This document shows positions 44,390 to 55,443 of a stretch of 64,000 nt of DNA, in pieces. Origin of the DNA: Forficula auricularia (Eukaryota; Arthropoda; Insecta; Dermaptera; Forficulidae); the NCBI GenBank assembly GCA_024734495.1, contig JALMQS010000099.1:65632291-65696290 (forward strand). The letters are read 5' to 3'. A program made the translations under genes and the position numbers. Positions within the stretch are counted from its first letter, which is position 1. The number at the start of each line of letters is the position of its first letter. The notes under the pieces are model-generated. The model was given only the letters and a program-made list of their open reading frames with translations, had not been told where the DNA came from and did not search any database.

Positions 44390-44898
44390 CCCTTTTTTGG
44401 TACCGAATTCAAAAAGTAATTTCGTGTTAATATTTCGTCGTTTAGTTGTAACTAAATAAGATAATAATTATTTTATACCTTTTTAGTGTATTTTATTTGT
44501 TGCATTTAATTTTTTGAAGTCGGTTTTTATTTTTTCTTAAAAATTTTTATTTTTCTCTTTTTAGTGATGTTATTAATAGTGATCATATCATCAGAACTTG
44601 ACCAAATTAATATGACACCATCCCTAAGACACCCCCTATAAATAAAAAAAGAACCATCGAAATCGGTTCATAAACAAAGAGGTTAGGTCTAAACAAACCT
44701 AATAAAAAAGGTCTAATACCTATGAAAAAAAATCGAAAAAAAATGGGACCAATCGGAAGCTAGACTGGACCCAATGCAAAAAAAATTTTCAAAATCGGTT
44801 GACAATTGGCGGAGATATGAGGTAACATAGGCACCAAAAAAAAAAAAAAAAAAAAAAATCAGTCGAATAGAGAACCTCCTCCTTTTTTGAAGTCGGTT
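44390..44898 (-). mobile_element. Family G repeat, copy 1
   Basis: Near-identical (a few percent different) to 48335-48842. On minus it begins TTTTAACCGACTTCAAAAAA-GGAGGAGGTTC, then a T-run, ACCTCATATCTCCGCC, ...GAACCGATTTCGATGG, and a second AACCGACTTCAAAAAATT. The motif AACCGACTTCAAAAA recurs as direct and inverted copies. Non-coding; class unknown to me, though the terminal motif is common in insect repeats. Confidence 0.8.
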
Positions 44899-44919
44899 AA
44901 AAAAAATAAAATCATTCGC

Positions 44920-45128
44920 TTTAAAATGTAGCTGCGAGAGAGCCCCAAAGTGGCCATTTTAGGGTGATTTTTTTACCTGTTCATGTTTAGAAATAACTTA
45001 ACTAGAAATTGTGAAAAAATCTCACAAATTCGCATTCGCTCTAAGAAATATAATATCTCTAGTATTTTGAAAGAAATAAGGTAGAGAAAGAAAACCTTGT
45101 TATACGAGTCCGACTCGCACTTGGCCAG
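44920..45128 (+). repeat. Family F repeat
   Basis: GAGAGAGCCCCAAAGTGGCC, TTTAGAAATAACTTAACTAG, AAAAATCTCACAAATTCGC and the end GTCCGACTCGCACTTGGCC. Best-kept end of the family in this window. Confidence 0.75.
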
Positions 45129-45703
45129 GGAATTTTCTGACTATCAGCATTTTTGAACCTGAAGTTCTGAAGCGAGTAAGTCTAAAAATATATTCACTTT
45201 TTTGTTTTCAAAATAAGAACCTACTTTTTAGTACCTTTTATTCTTGAGTTTTTTAAATCAAATACCCGTGCATAAGCAGAGGAAAACACGCCTGAAAATG
45301 ATATTTTTATTTCAGACAATTCTAAACTCTAATACCTTAACGAAATAAATTCTTTTGAAAGAATTCGTACAACTCAGGATCCCCCGTAAACGTAATTTTA
45401 TTAGAATTTTTTTAATTGAATGGTCTCGGCTTATTACGATTCAGCCAATTTTATTAAAATTTAAAGACTTTAAAAAGTGAATTTCTGAAGAAGTCATTTC
45501 AATATTTGTATTCTACTTAAGAAGAAAGTAAAAAATAAATAAATAAGTAGTCATATATTTAAGTAATTTCTATTTATAAGATAGGTCTTAAAAATGATCT
45601 AATGAAAAGAGAATCCAGTCTGACTTGAATTGTATCGTGAAGGGGTTTGCGAAAAGGACCTGCCGCCTACGCTTTTCTAAATAAACTGCAAGCCAACATC
45701 GAT

Positions 45704-45731
45704 CGGTGACGTCATGGTTTTGACGTCACCG
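45704..45731. promoter_or_regulatory. Paired CRE-type sites in an 11-bp palindrome
   Basis: CGGTGACGTCA-TGGTTT-TGACGTCACCG: two perfect TGACGTCA (ATF/CREB) octamers in a perfect inverted repeat, in a local GC-rich island (45640-45790). A partial third copy CGGTGATG follows. Regulatory use is inference; it could also be a transposon hairpin end. Confidence 0.45.
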
Positions 45732-46133
45732 CTTCGGTGATGTTATCCCAGCCACCCGAGGCTAAAATGTTCCATGGTGCATGAATGAAATGAAAGGGAC
45801 CTCTCACTTTTAAGGTTAATTGTCTCTCATCATAGATGTAATCTCGTCAGCATGAAAAATATTAACAAAAAAAGCTAATTAGCTCTAAATTTTTTGTCAT
45901 TTGTAGGAGATTATTATACATTTTTTTAATGAACTAGATTCTGGTAGAATTTTAATTATTATAATTGGGAAAAAAACACGATTTATTTTGATTAAAAAAA
46001 CGTGAGAAATAAGCGTAAACTTTTTCAAATCATTAGCTATAACCGTTCGATAACTCCCCAATAAAGATTTGGACTTTCTGCATTTTTGAACCAGTTCTGA
46101 GCCAGAAAGCATAAACCATATCAGTCTTTCATA

Positions 46134-46722
46134 TCTATTTATATAAAATTAAGGTTTCATCTGTACATTGGTCCAAATCACGCCAAATTTTGGTTGCACA
46201 CGTTTCAGGCAAAGTTATGAACGAAAACACCCCCAAAAATTCCTGTCTGTCTATCTGTGTGTTTGTGGTTTGCGCGAAAAGTTGTTCAAGATTCACGTAA
46301 AAACGGCTGCAGGGATTATTATGAAATTTCACATTTGAATCAAATGTCTTCTAAATTAGGTTTATTACTATATAACGATTTGATATTTTGACCCCAAAAG
46401 GGTTTGCGGGGCGCACGAATGGAAATTATCATATAACTCCTAAACTATTAACTCTACGACAAATTTCGTTATGAGCAAAGTTGTAGGGGATGTGATTTCT
46501 GGAACTTTGGTTTAAAAAAATTCCAGCCAAAAACCACTCAAAATGGGGGGGGGGGAATTCTTGCTCTTGGACCAAACTCAACTAAATTTTGTATACATAA
46601 TCTGCGGGTCACTAGAAGGCTGGAAATGCAAAAACTGGGTGCGGGGGTTGGGGTGAGGGAGTGGGGCGGAGTAGGGCGTAGCCCCCTGGATAGAAAGAGG
46701 GAAGACGGACCTTGCAGCTAGT
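46134..46722 (+). mobile_element. Non-autonomous Helitron-like element carrying the minisatellite unit
   Basis: 5' end TCTATTTATATAAAATTAAGG and 3' end CTTGCAGCTAGT (CTRRT type). Interior has CAAAGTTGTAGGGGATGTG and one unit of the ~118-bp repeat (G-run, CCAAACTCAACTAAATTTTG, GGCTGGAAATGCAAAAACTG), then a G-rich tail. No clear terminal hairpin. Links the minisatellite to Helitron-like DNA. Confidence 0.6.
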
Positions 46723-47847
46723 TTAAAATATAAACATTTGGGCTCCAGAAATTATTCTTAAAAATGTTTTTTCTTCATGTTTTGAAAATTTATAAACAAG
46801 AATAAGCAAAAAATCAAAATTCTTGAGTGAATTCAATTAAGCTCGACTGAGTCATTAAGGTAAATGCAAAGAACAAAAAAATGGGTTTTTAAAAGCCTAA
46901 AAAACTATTCAAATGAGTTAAATGAATCACTTTTAATTTTTTTATCACGAAGGGGAGCTTGGGAATCAAAAAAATATGTTTGATCGATTGTGCACACTAT
47001 ATGAATTTCATTTCCCCAGAATTAATATCAAACCAACATTAAAATGAAATAATTAAATGTTATATTGAAATAAATAAAATTAAAGGTAAATTTATTTATT
47101 TTAATTTTCTGCTTGATTAAAACAAAAATGCGGTGTCCGGAATTTTGAACTTATAGGCTTAAATGTTTTCAAACAAAGATATATAACGTTTCCCACAGAC
47201 AGAATTTTTGGGAAGATATTTCGGTTTGGACCAGAAAAAGATGAAATTGAAGGAATAGTTGAAATTTTCTAGTTAATTCGCGACCTTTTGGCTTCTAATT
47301 CTGAAGCAGTTTCCACCCTCTTTTAAAGAACCTTGGGTGCGCGTGCCAGGTCTCAAGTTAACTTACCAGAGGTCTGATCATCTATTCTTCTTAAATTTCA
47401 ACAAGGAGATTTTGTTTGTTTGTTTGAGTTTCAAATTTCTTCTTTTAAAATTTAATAAGAGAGAAAAAGTCTTGTAATTAATTATTTTTCAGTTTTTTCC
47501 CCCTTAATCAAGATAATCCATTAAGTGTGAATCAGAATAAAGTTTCTTAAATAAAATAAAATAGAAAGAAGAAAACTTGGAAGGTAACTTTGATGAAAAC
47601 ATCTATTTAATAGTTAAACAGATGTATATGTTTTGAATAGGCAACCTTATTGATTTTCTCTTTCATTTTTTTTTGCTAGACCCCCTAGGTCACTAATACA
47701 CAAAGTCTTGAGGAAATGTTTTTGTCTAATATTTTATCAGGAACATGTTTATCATGTTAATCTTGACGATTTAACTTTGGTAGGAAAAAAAACTAATTCT
47801 AGAAAAACAAAAAATGAACCAACTAAAGAATGATTATAGTATTTTTG
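46723..47847. other. No gene recognised; one weak microexon candidate
   Basis: On minus near 47374-47400, AAGAATAG precedes ATGATCAGACCTCTG and the donor GTAAGT; a 15-nt exon is possible but unsupported. Rest AT-rich. Confidence 0.3.
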
Positions 47848-48046
47848 TTTTTATTTATTGTGACAGAGAACACAGCCCATTTAGAAAGCACATCAGTAAA
47901 GTGTTAGTAATGTTAGTGAGGGAGCCGAGTTTTACCCGTTCGAAATTTTATACGCTAGCAAGGCTCGAACCCGGGTCTTAATCAAACATCGTCATCAACG
48001 ATGCTGAAGAGGGCCCAGTGCCTTAGCCAGCCCGGACACCGGACTC
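47848..48046 (-). mobile_element. tRNA-derived SINE, family S2 (diverged)
   Basis: Complement reads GTCCGGGCTGGCTAAGGCAC, ACGATG, GACCCGGGTTCGAGCCTTG (B box), AAAACTCGGCTCCCTCACTA and CACAATAAATAAAAAC tail. Same layout as 22802-23020 with many substitutions. No flanking repeat resolved. Confidence 0.8.
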
Positions 48047-48109
48047 ACCAATTATGGTGTTAAAAAAACTTGTTTAGTTATTCTAATAAAGATTCAATAA
48101 AACAATTTT

Positions 48110-48252
48110 TAAGAAAAAAATAAAAACCGACTTCAAAAAATTAAATCTAACAAATAAAATACACTAAAAGGTATAAAATAATTATTATCTTATTTAGTTA
48201 CAATTAAACGACGAAATATTAACATGAAATTACTTTTTGAAGTCGGTGCCAA
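48110..48252. repeat. Family G inverted partial copy
   Basis: AAAAACCGACTTCAAAAAAT to TTACTTTTTGAAGTCGGTGCC is the complement of the start of the copy at 48335-48842, forming a head-to-head pair around about 80 bp. Confidence 0.75.
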
Positions 48253-48334
48253 ACAAACTATACCTATAAGCGAGCGTACCCGCCAAACGTACTAAGTAAG
48301 ATCCGTCGAGTGCGATTCATAAAAGGTAGGTATA

Positions 48335-48842
48335 TGTTTGGCACCAACTTCAAAAAGTAATTTCATGTTAATATTTCGTCGTTTAATTGTAACTAAATAA
48401 GATAATAATTATTTTATACCTTTTATTGTATTTTATTTGTTGCATTTAATTTTTTGAAGTCTGTTTTATTTTTTTCTTAAAAATTGTTTTTATTTTTCTC
48501 TTTTTAGTGATGTTATTAATAGTGATCATATCATCAGAACTTAACCAAATTAATATGACACCATCCCTAAGACACCCCTTTCGGATAAAAAAAGAACCAT
48601 CGAAATCGGTTCATAAACAAAGAGGTTAAGTCTAAACAAACCTAATAAAAAAGGTCTAATACCTATGAAAAAAAAACGAAAAAAAATGGGACCAATCGGA
48701 AGCTAGACTGGACCCAATGCAAAAAAAATTTCAAAATCGGATGACAATTGGCGGAGATATGAGGTAACATAGGCACAAAAAAAAAAAAAAAAAAAAATTC
48801 AGTCGAATAGAGAACCTCCTCCTTTTTTGAAGTCGGTTAAAA
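48335..48842 (-). mobile_element. Family G repeat, copy 2
   Basis: Partner of 44390-44898, same boundaries AACTTCAAAAAGTAATTTC to TTTTTTGAAGTCGGTTAAAA. Low divergence means recent spread or a recent segmental copy. Confidence 0.8.
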
Positions 48843-49796
48843 ATAAGTTTCATTTATACAGGAAAATCGTTTGATTGACCAAATACAAAAGAAGCTAATA
48901 ATAAGCATGAAATAATTATAAATATTTCAAATAATTCAAAAGTCTCGATTTAAATAGAAAATCGGAGGAAAAAGTGAAAACATATTCAAGAATCAATATG
49001 CTGTGGTCAAAACAATTTTTGGCCACCTAACTGTTTGAGCCACAAAATTGAGACGTGACTCAGGCTTGAGGTTTATTTGCTGAATGTTCAGAATTTTGAA
49101 AGTATTGCCTTCAAAAAAGAAGTGCGGTAGCTCAACCTCCTATTTTCAAAATTTGCTAAGAGAGTACCGAGTTTTTAAAAAATATATATTTTTCCTGCTT
49201 TTCCAATTCTTTTTAAAATATTTACATAAAGGCAATGTAAATGCATTGCAATTTAATTTAAATTATTTCTACTACAAGAACCTCGAATTTAGAGATAGTG
49301 ACTTTACACTTTGAACATCGAAAACTCAATGAAATAATTAATATATGCATATGCAAATGAACCTTTATTCATATAACCTGGATGAGTGTAATTAATTCTT
49401 TAGTGAAGTTGTTTCGCTGTTTGCCCGCGTCCTTAACGATGTAACGATGTTTTTTTAGTCAAATGAGAGAGAGAGTATACCTATCTATGTTAAAGTTTTT
49501 ATAGCTCTATCAAAATAACCTCCTTTTTTAGGATCCACAGCTTAAGTTGTATAAAAAATATTATATCGTATGTATGGGCTGAATCTACATTATTTAGAAT
49601 ACCGTATACAGTGAAAGAAATCTAAAATTATTGAAATTTGCCTTCTATCGATTCTGTTGGACTTAAGTTCAGACTGAATGAACCAATGCTTGATAACAAA
49701 CTAATTCTTAAAGTAAACAATTGAATACGTAAATAAAACCAATTGTACTAAAATAGTATGAGTATCAAATATACCTACTAACACCGGTGTAAACAT
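48843..49796. other. No gene recognised
   Basis: A 76-codon open frame (49084-49314) shows no motif and poor codon quality. Nothing else assigned. Confidence 0.4.
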
Positions 49797-49974
49797 TTTT
49801 TTTTTTTCTTGGCTTTTCGGCCTTTCTAGCCATAAGCCATTTACGATACTAATTATTTTATTTAAATTTGTCTCTACCTCGGGGGTCAGATTTTAGCCGG
49901 ATGCCTCGAGTCGGATTCGAACTCGGGTCCCTCTTGGTTAGCTGGCTGACATGCTACCGCCTAGCCTACCCGAC
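49797..49974 (-). mobile_element. tRNA-derived SINE, family S1, perfect 13-bp target duplication
   Basis: Complement: GGGTCGGGTAGGCTAGGCGG, GAGTTCGAATCCGACTCG (B box), AAAATCTGACCCCCGAGG, GGCTAGAAAGGCCGAAAAGCC and an A-rich tail. CCGGTGTAAACAT flanks it at 49784-49796 and 49975-49987. Confidence 0.92.
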
Positions 49975-50556
49975 CCGGTGTAAACATAACATCTATAAAA
50001 GATCCATAGCCGAAATGCTATATATAAAAATAGCAGGTGATAGGGCTATCAATTTTAAAAGAGATTGTATGTTTCTTTCCAATATTTATACATCTATCCT
50101 GTGTGATATGAGCCAACAGTTGTTTTCTTGAACTTAATGTATAGAAACGTTTTTTGAAATTTTTTTTTTTATAAGAATTTGTATAATTTGATTGAATGAA
50201 AAATGCATGTGATTTAAAAGTAATTAGATTCTAATTTGGATTTTCTGTTTGTGGATGAATAATGATGGGATATATGATGACCTCACTTAAGGGTCAAATA
50301 TCTAATTATAATGTAATATATAGAAAAGATTTATATAAACTCATTACTTTCATTCTGAAACTTTTGGGTCCAGGCACGTGTAAAAATTCGCATGAAGCTA
50401 AAAGAAATTTTTATTTTTGACAAGGCTTGGTTCGATCACATATGTGTACCGCATTTTGTGTATAACTGTAAGTCTAAATAACCAACTTGGTCAACTTATA
50501 ATTTTTTATAAAAAATATATCAATTAACATCCATTTGTAAAAAATTTTAGCCTAAT

Positions 50557-50598
50557 TGACTGAAGATGGCCAAATAAAATTTAGGCCGAAACGTCTCA
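50557..50598 (+). ncRNA. Hammerhead ribozyme candidate, dimer type
   Basis: TGA-CTGAAGA-T, stem II GGCC...GGCC, GAAACGTC, TCA. Complete core, GUC cleavage triplet, self-complementary ACGU stem III, and a 3-bp stem I (TGA/TCA) that differs from other copies yet pairs. Confidence 0.7.
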
Positions 50599-50881
50599 TT
50601 AAAGGTGTTTTATTGAACCCAGTGATTCCATCTTTGGCTGATACCTCCTCCTTCATCTAGTATAGTAAACATAACAGTATTAAATAATATTAATAATTGT
50701 ATATATTCGTATGTTATCTCATTTTGAATTTGTATATATATGTATGAGTGTGTTGTGTGATCGAGCTTTTATCAATGTTCTGTACAAACTGATGGGGTCG
50801 GCACATTGGTGGGGGAGTACTTTTTTGACATCTATAATTATAATAACTCACTGACTTGCCTATTGTGTGGTCCCACAGTTT

Positions 50882-50923
50882 CCACTGAGGAAGAGATGCT
50901 GAGAACGCTCTCGAAATATTTGG
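50882..50923 (+). ncRNA. Hammerhead ribozyme candidate with CUGAGGA core
   Basis: CCA-CTGAGGA-A, stem II GAGA...TCTC, GAA, ATAT, T, TGG. The variable core position is G here, as the consensus allows. Stem III AUAU is self-complementary. Stem I is CCA/TGG. A different family from the copy 300 bp upstream. Confidence 0.65.
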
Positions 50924-50989
50924 ATTAACCATTTGAATAACAAAATAAATTACTGGAAAGAAGCAAATTCAATTTATTTATCCTTAACA

Positions 50990-52003
50990 ATAAAAAATTA
51001 ATATATCCAGTACACACCAAGCCAGCAAAATTCTTATAAATTAAATAATATACCATTTTTAAACCGCCAAATCTCTTTATCATATTTAGCATTCGACGAT
51101 AGCGTTTAAGTGTTCAATTCTTTTTTACGAGTATCTTGGCATGTCATTACAACAGAAAATAAACTATTTTACTTCCAACTTTGTGCAAATTTTAAATATT
51201 AGATACTTTTTTCTCGGAGACGGGCTGAGAGTTATAAAATGGAGGATTGAATGGAAGACAGTCCAGAGATAATTAAAACGATGATTCTCAATAAAAGAAT
51301 TTTTTTTGGAAACTTGCTTTTACACTAAAGATCCGACGTTAGAAAGATGTTCCCTCTTTCTTCAGGTCTATTAATTACAATTTACAGCGAGAAGTGATAA
51401 AGAAAACAAGAAGGAAAATTGTTATATGCTTTCTTCAGTGACCCTTTGAGTGAGTAGATTACTTATATTTTAAAATTAAAATTGGAAATATTGTAATAAT
51501 TTTTGTATATATGTACATGTACATATAAAAAATTGTTTTTGATTGGCAATCCAATTAAATGTTATAGACTTTGAAGAAGGAGTGATTTTCTTCAGAAACG
51601 TCGGTTCAAAAGTGTAAATAAAAAGTTTCTGATGAATTTTCTTTGCCTTCCATTCAATCCGCAAATTTTCAAATTAAGACTTCAACTGACCCCTAAATGT
51701 GTGTTATATCAGAATCTTATTGGTTGAGAGATTTTCGAAATACTTTTTCAGGTGGTGTAAACGCTAGCTGTATTAAATTCGACAGTATTTTACTTGTAGT
51801 TCGCTCAATGTAAAATAAACAAGAAAAGGTAGCTTTGGAGCGATGCAATATGAGAACAGCGACTAATTTTTCTATAATTGTTGCCACTTTAATTACTTTC
51901 AACAACTTGGTCAAGATTTTGATCAAAATTCCGGCCAATGATTGGTCTAATTTTGCGCAAGTTAGCCGACTATCTATCTATCCTGTTCTATATGTTCTCT
52001 CAG
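50990..52003. other. No gene recognised
   Basis: One doubtful motif (TTTGAAGAAGGAG...GAAACGTC, 51570-51606) lacks a proper core. Otherwise AT-rich DNA. Confidence 0.4.
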
Positions 52004-52086
52004 CTACCTAAGGCGACCATGACAGCTGTTTATCGAGATCAAGGGCCATCATGAGTAGGAAGGTGTCATTGCCCCCTTCTTCTAAG
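52004..52086 (+). CDS. Candidate exon with start codon (12 codons), unknown protein
   Basis: TATGTTCTCTCAG precedes and GTAAAATTT follows 83 nt. All frames stop when read through, but ATG at 52051 opens MSRKVSLPPSSK up to the donor in phase 0. It would be a 5' UTR plus first coding exon. The upstream ATG gives a short overlapping open frame. No further plus exon was linked. Confidence 0.3.
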
Positions 52087-52853
52087 GTAAAATTTATTTT
52101 CAAATATAAGAAGTCTATACTTACATAAATTTATGTAAGAGAATAATAATAATAAAAAAATTAATAAGGAAGAATTACAAGTAGGTAATTATGAATAATT
52201 AGAATTCCTGTGAGAAATATAACTCTAGTACAAATTCTCCGATTGTTTTTACTTTGCTTTACCATATGCAGTAGAGAGAAATATAGTGATTCGTTGTTTA
52301 AAAGTGTATCTATAAAGTAAGTATAAGAAGTTGATCCTTACAAAAAGTTATTGAACATCGAAAATATGATATTTTAAAATATACTTAGATAATAATTATT
52401 TTTGTTTGAATTTGTGGATCGAGTAAAAGTTATGAAGATGTTGAGGAAATATTAAATATTTTGTCAAAATTTTTGTAGGTACGTTTCCTCGTGAGTGGTT
52501 AAATAATTTTGTATGCAATTTGTCTCCTCAGTAATGTAAAGGTATCTCAAGATATATAGGAGCTGTAGTTTCTTAGTGCGCCTCTTCTTGTATTCGATGG
52601 TATTAAATGATAAAAATAAAATAAATAAATAAAAAGAGCTCATTAGAACTTGATTGAATTCGGAATAAATGTCATTTTTACCATGTTTATTCTAAGCTAT
52701 TTAGGCTTCTTGTAGGCCTTAGCCATGTGATTTTGCTTTTTTCATCAAAATATTCTCAACTGATTTTGAAATACATATTTTCAAAAAACTAACTAAATAT
52801 ACGAATTCTTTCCTGAACGATTGACATTTTACATAATGTCTATTTTGGTATTA

Positions 52854-53042
52854 CAGTAGGTCTCCCTAATCCGGCTCTATTAAAAACTAGGGGGTGCCGG
52901 ATTATTCGAATTTTCGGATAACTGGATTGTATAGAAAAATATATAATAAATAAATTTCACCCAATATGGGTAACGAACGGATACCAAATCGCGGGCGTAG
53001 GGTGCCGTTCTATTGGAGTGCCGGATTAGTGAAACTCTACTG
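52854..53042. mobile_element. pogo-like (Tc1/mariner) MITE, TA duplication
   Basis: The ends CAGTAGGTCTCCCTAATCCG and the complement of CAGTAGAGTTTCACTAATCC are inverted repeats. TA flanks at 52852-52853 and 53043-53044. The 'CAGT...CTAATCCGGC' terminus is typical of pogo-type MITEs. 189 bp, non-coding. Confidence 0.9.
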
Positions 53043-53044
53043 TA

Positions 53045-54399
53045 TTTATATTTTAATTCAAAATTTCGATTATGGACAGCCAAAGGCAATAAAACAACTA
53101 ATAATTAGGATTATTGATTGTTGTTTCGGCTAAGTCTTCTTCTTGATATACCTTTTTACTATAAATCCTGATAAAGACTAGAAGACTTAGCCAAAACATG
53201 TCGATAGTAAACCAAGAAAAACAAATCCAAATGATAAGTTGTTTATTACTTTTGGCTAGCCTTAATCAAAATTCAGATAATTACGATATTCATATAGCCT
53301 GTCCATTCTCTTTCATTTTAAGATTTATATATATATTTTTAATTTTAATAAGCGGGGGGGGGGGGGGGCAGGTGTTTGATAAACTAAATTCCTGTGGATG
53401 GCTATATCACCTTATTTCACCATGAATCAACTTGGTCATACTGTTAATATTTTATTAATATTAATTTGAGACCTGCATGTCCCCAATTAGAATCATATTT
53501 GGAGAACGTTTGTATGAGCTGCCTTGGGAATGGTCAGAATATTAAATAAGCCCGGAAGTACAGAGTAGGTGAGTATACGTGTAGTGGGTGGCATCCAATT
53601 ATATAAATAACTGCGCTTAAAATAAAATATAAGGCTGTAGTAAGTGGAAAAGTAGGAGGTGAATAAACTTGTGAAAATGTTATAAGAGCGAGGTTAGGTA
53701 TTCTAGAAAAATAGGCATAATTAATATTATTATTTATTTATTTATTTATTTATTTCTAATAAATATGACTTTAGATAGAAATAAGGATAATTGATATGTT
53801 TTGTAAATAATAAATGCCTGTAATTTAATGATCTATTTATTCTGAATTCATTGAAAAGTTATAGAAAATAAGTACATGTGATACTATTTTGGTCGAATGT
53901 ACTCATATTAAACCAATTTCATGAATTATTAAGATTTTTAAATCAAAACAAAAAGAATTGCAAAGCAATAGGATTGCATATTGTAGGTTCTTTACACGCG
54001 ATTGGAGAGTCAAAATGAAAGCTTGAAGGAAACATGTTAATAGTATTTTAAAACACTTATTTAATAATTGTTGACTCGATGAGGATGAAAAAATAGTTGA
54101 TCAGTACCTACCTTTGTATTGGACTCTCAGCAGATCATTATTCTCTAATTATGTAGGTATAAACCAAATTTCAAGCTAATAGCTTAAATCTAGAAGCGAT
54201 ATGCCTGTGACATAAACAGACAGAAAGATGTCGAAGTCTCGTCAAAGGGTTTTTGACTAGAATTTACGTTGGAGTCACTATAAAAGACAAAATCGACAAT
54301 AAAAGCAGCGACAAAAGCATTGCTAAATTGTTTTCTTTTATTTGATATTTACGTTGGGGGTGAATTAACGCAAAGATCCCTGATTTTAGGAAGAAGGAG
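53045..54399. other. No gene recognised
   Basis: Includes an inverted pair (53120-53143 with 53170-53195) with GACTTAGCCRAAAC, perhaps a decayed hammerhead foldback; a G16 run near 53353; and a (TTTA)n run near 53735. A short frame MSPIRIIFGERLYELPWEW at about 53477 has no convincing splice context. Confidence 0.35.
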
Positions 54400-54655
54400 A
54401 ATTTTGCTATTTTTTTTTTCTTAATTTTATTCATTTTAAAATGACGGTGTTAGCGAGATCCAAAAAGGCCACTTTTAGAAGATAATATTTGTACTTTTTT
54501 GCGCAGAGTTTAGAAATGATTTAAATTAAAATTATGAAAAATATCAAAAATTCACTCATTCCCTTTTTAACATCAAATAAGGTCGAATTTGATGTCTTTA
54601 GTATATCGGAAGATATAAGATATGGTATGCGGTTCGACTCGCACTTGGCCGGTTT
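54400..54655 (+). repeat. Family F repeat
   Basis: AAATGACGGTGTTAGCGAGA, AAAAGGCCACTTTTAG, TTTAGAAATGATTTAAATT, ending GTTCGACTCGCACTTGGCC-GGTTTA. Confidence 0.7.
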
Positions 54656-55034
54656 ATTTTATTTATTTTCACCGCTTGGCTAGGACCATGGCCTCTTGTT
54701 TAACGAGTTAAACATACCTTAGGTCGGAATCTAAGTAAACAAAAAGCAATAGAATTTAACGATTAGAAAAGAGAATTCCAATTGAATATATATATGGAGT
54801 TTATTCTCAAAATAATATTTGTTTTGTATTTGTGAAACACCACCTAGTATTTTAAGTTTTTAATTATTATATTAAATCAATTTTATTCAATAGGTTTCAC
54901 CTGGAACCGACACTATACTCCTTAGAAATAATTAAATTTCTTTTCAGTCTATGAATGGTCTAAGCTGAAAAATAGTTATAAATCATTAAACTGACCACAG
55001 AAATAATGATAAGATAAATAATATAAATAAATGT

Positions 55035-55310
55035 TTCATCATCATCAAGTCATCAGTCTGAACACTGATTTTACGCAACGCTCTGATCCATCTCAATCTA
55101 TCCCAAGACAATTTACCTCTCTAAAAGCCTCATATATACAATATCCAATTCTAATCTAAGATTTCATCTTGATATTTTTTCTTTACCTAGCCCTGCAAAA
55201 TATATGGTGCGTAATAATCTGAGCATTTTGTGTCCGCATGAAATTCTTCTGTAAATATCTGTTTTCCCTAATCTTTCTCTTTTGTGATTCTACAAAAACA
55301 ATTAATCTTC
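55035..55310 (-). pseudogene. Old RTE-like LINE 3' fragment
   Basis: CATCATCATCAAGTCATCAG-TCTGAACACTGATTT and CAACGCTCTGATCC parallel the minus-strand 3' end at 2065-2130, with the ATC tail. Heavily decayed through the RT C-terminal region. Confidence 0.65.
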
Positions 55311-55371
55311 AGGAATAAATATACTTTTGCAGGTATTTCGAAAGATCCAATAATTTCTTAGGCTGAATTCA

Positions 55372-55443
55372 CAAAGAAAGCTGTTTAACAGCCTATTTTC
55401 GTTGTTTTTCGGCAAGTTACCTGCGTTCTTTGTGAATTTAACC
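55372..55443. repeat. 72-bp imperfect palindrome
   Basis: GAATTCACAAAGAAAGC and GCGTTCTTTGTGAATTTAACC are inverted, around CGTTGTTTTTCGG. Likely a minimal MITE. Confidence 0.65.

Noticed and set aside
51570..51606. Hammerhead at TTTGAAGAAGGAG...GAAACGTC
   Set aside because: No CTGANGA core and stem II cannot form with the right spacing.
53353..53368. G-run as a regulatory G-quadruplex
   Set aside because: A single homopolymer run, best explained as a simple repeat.
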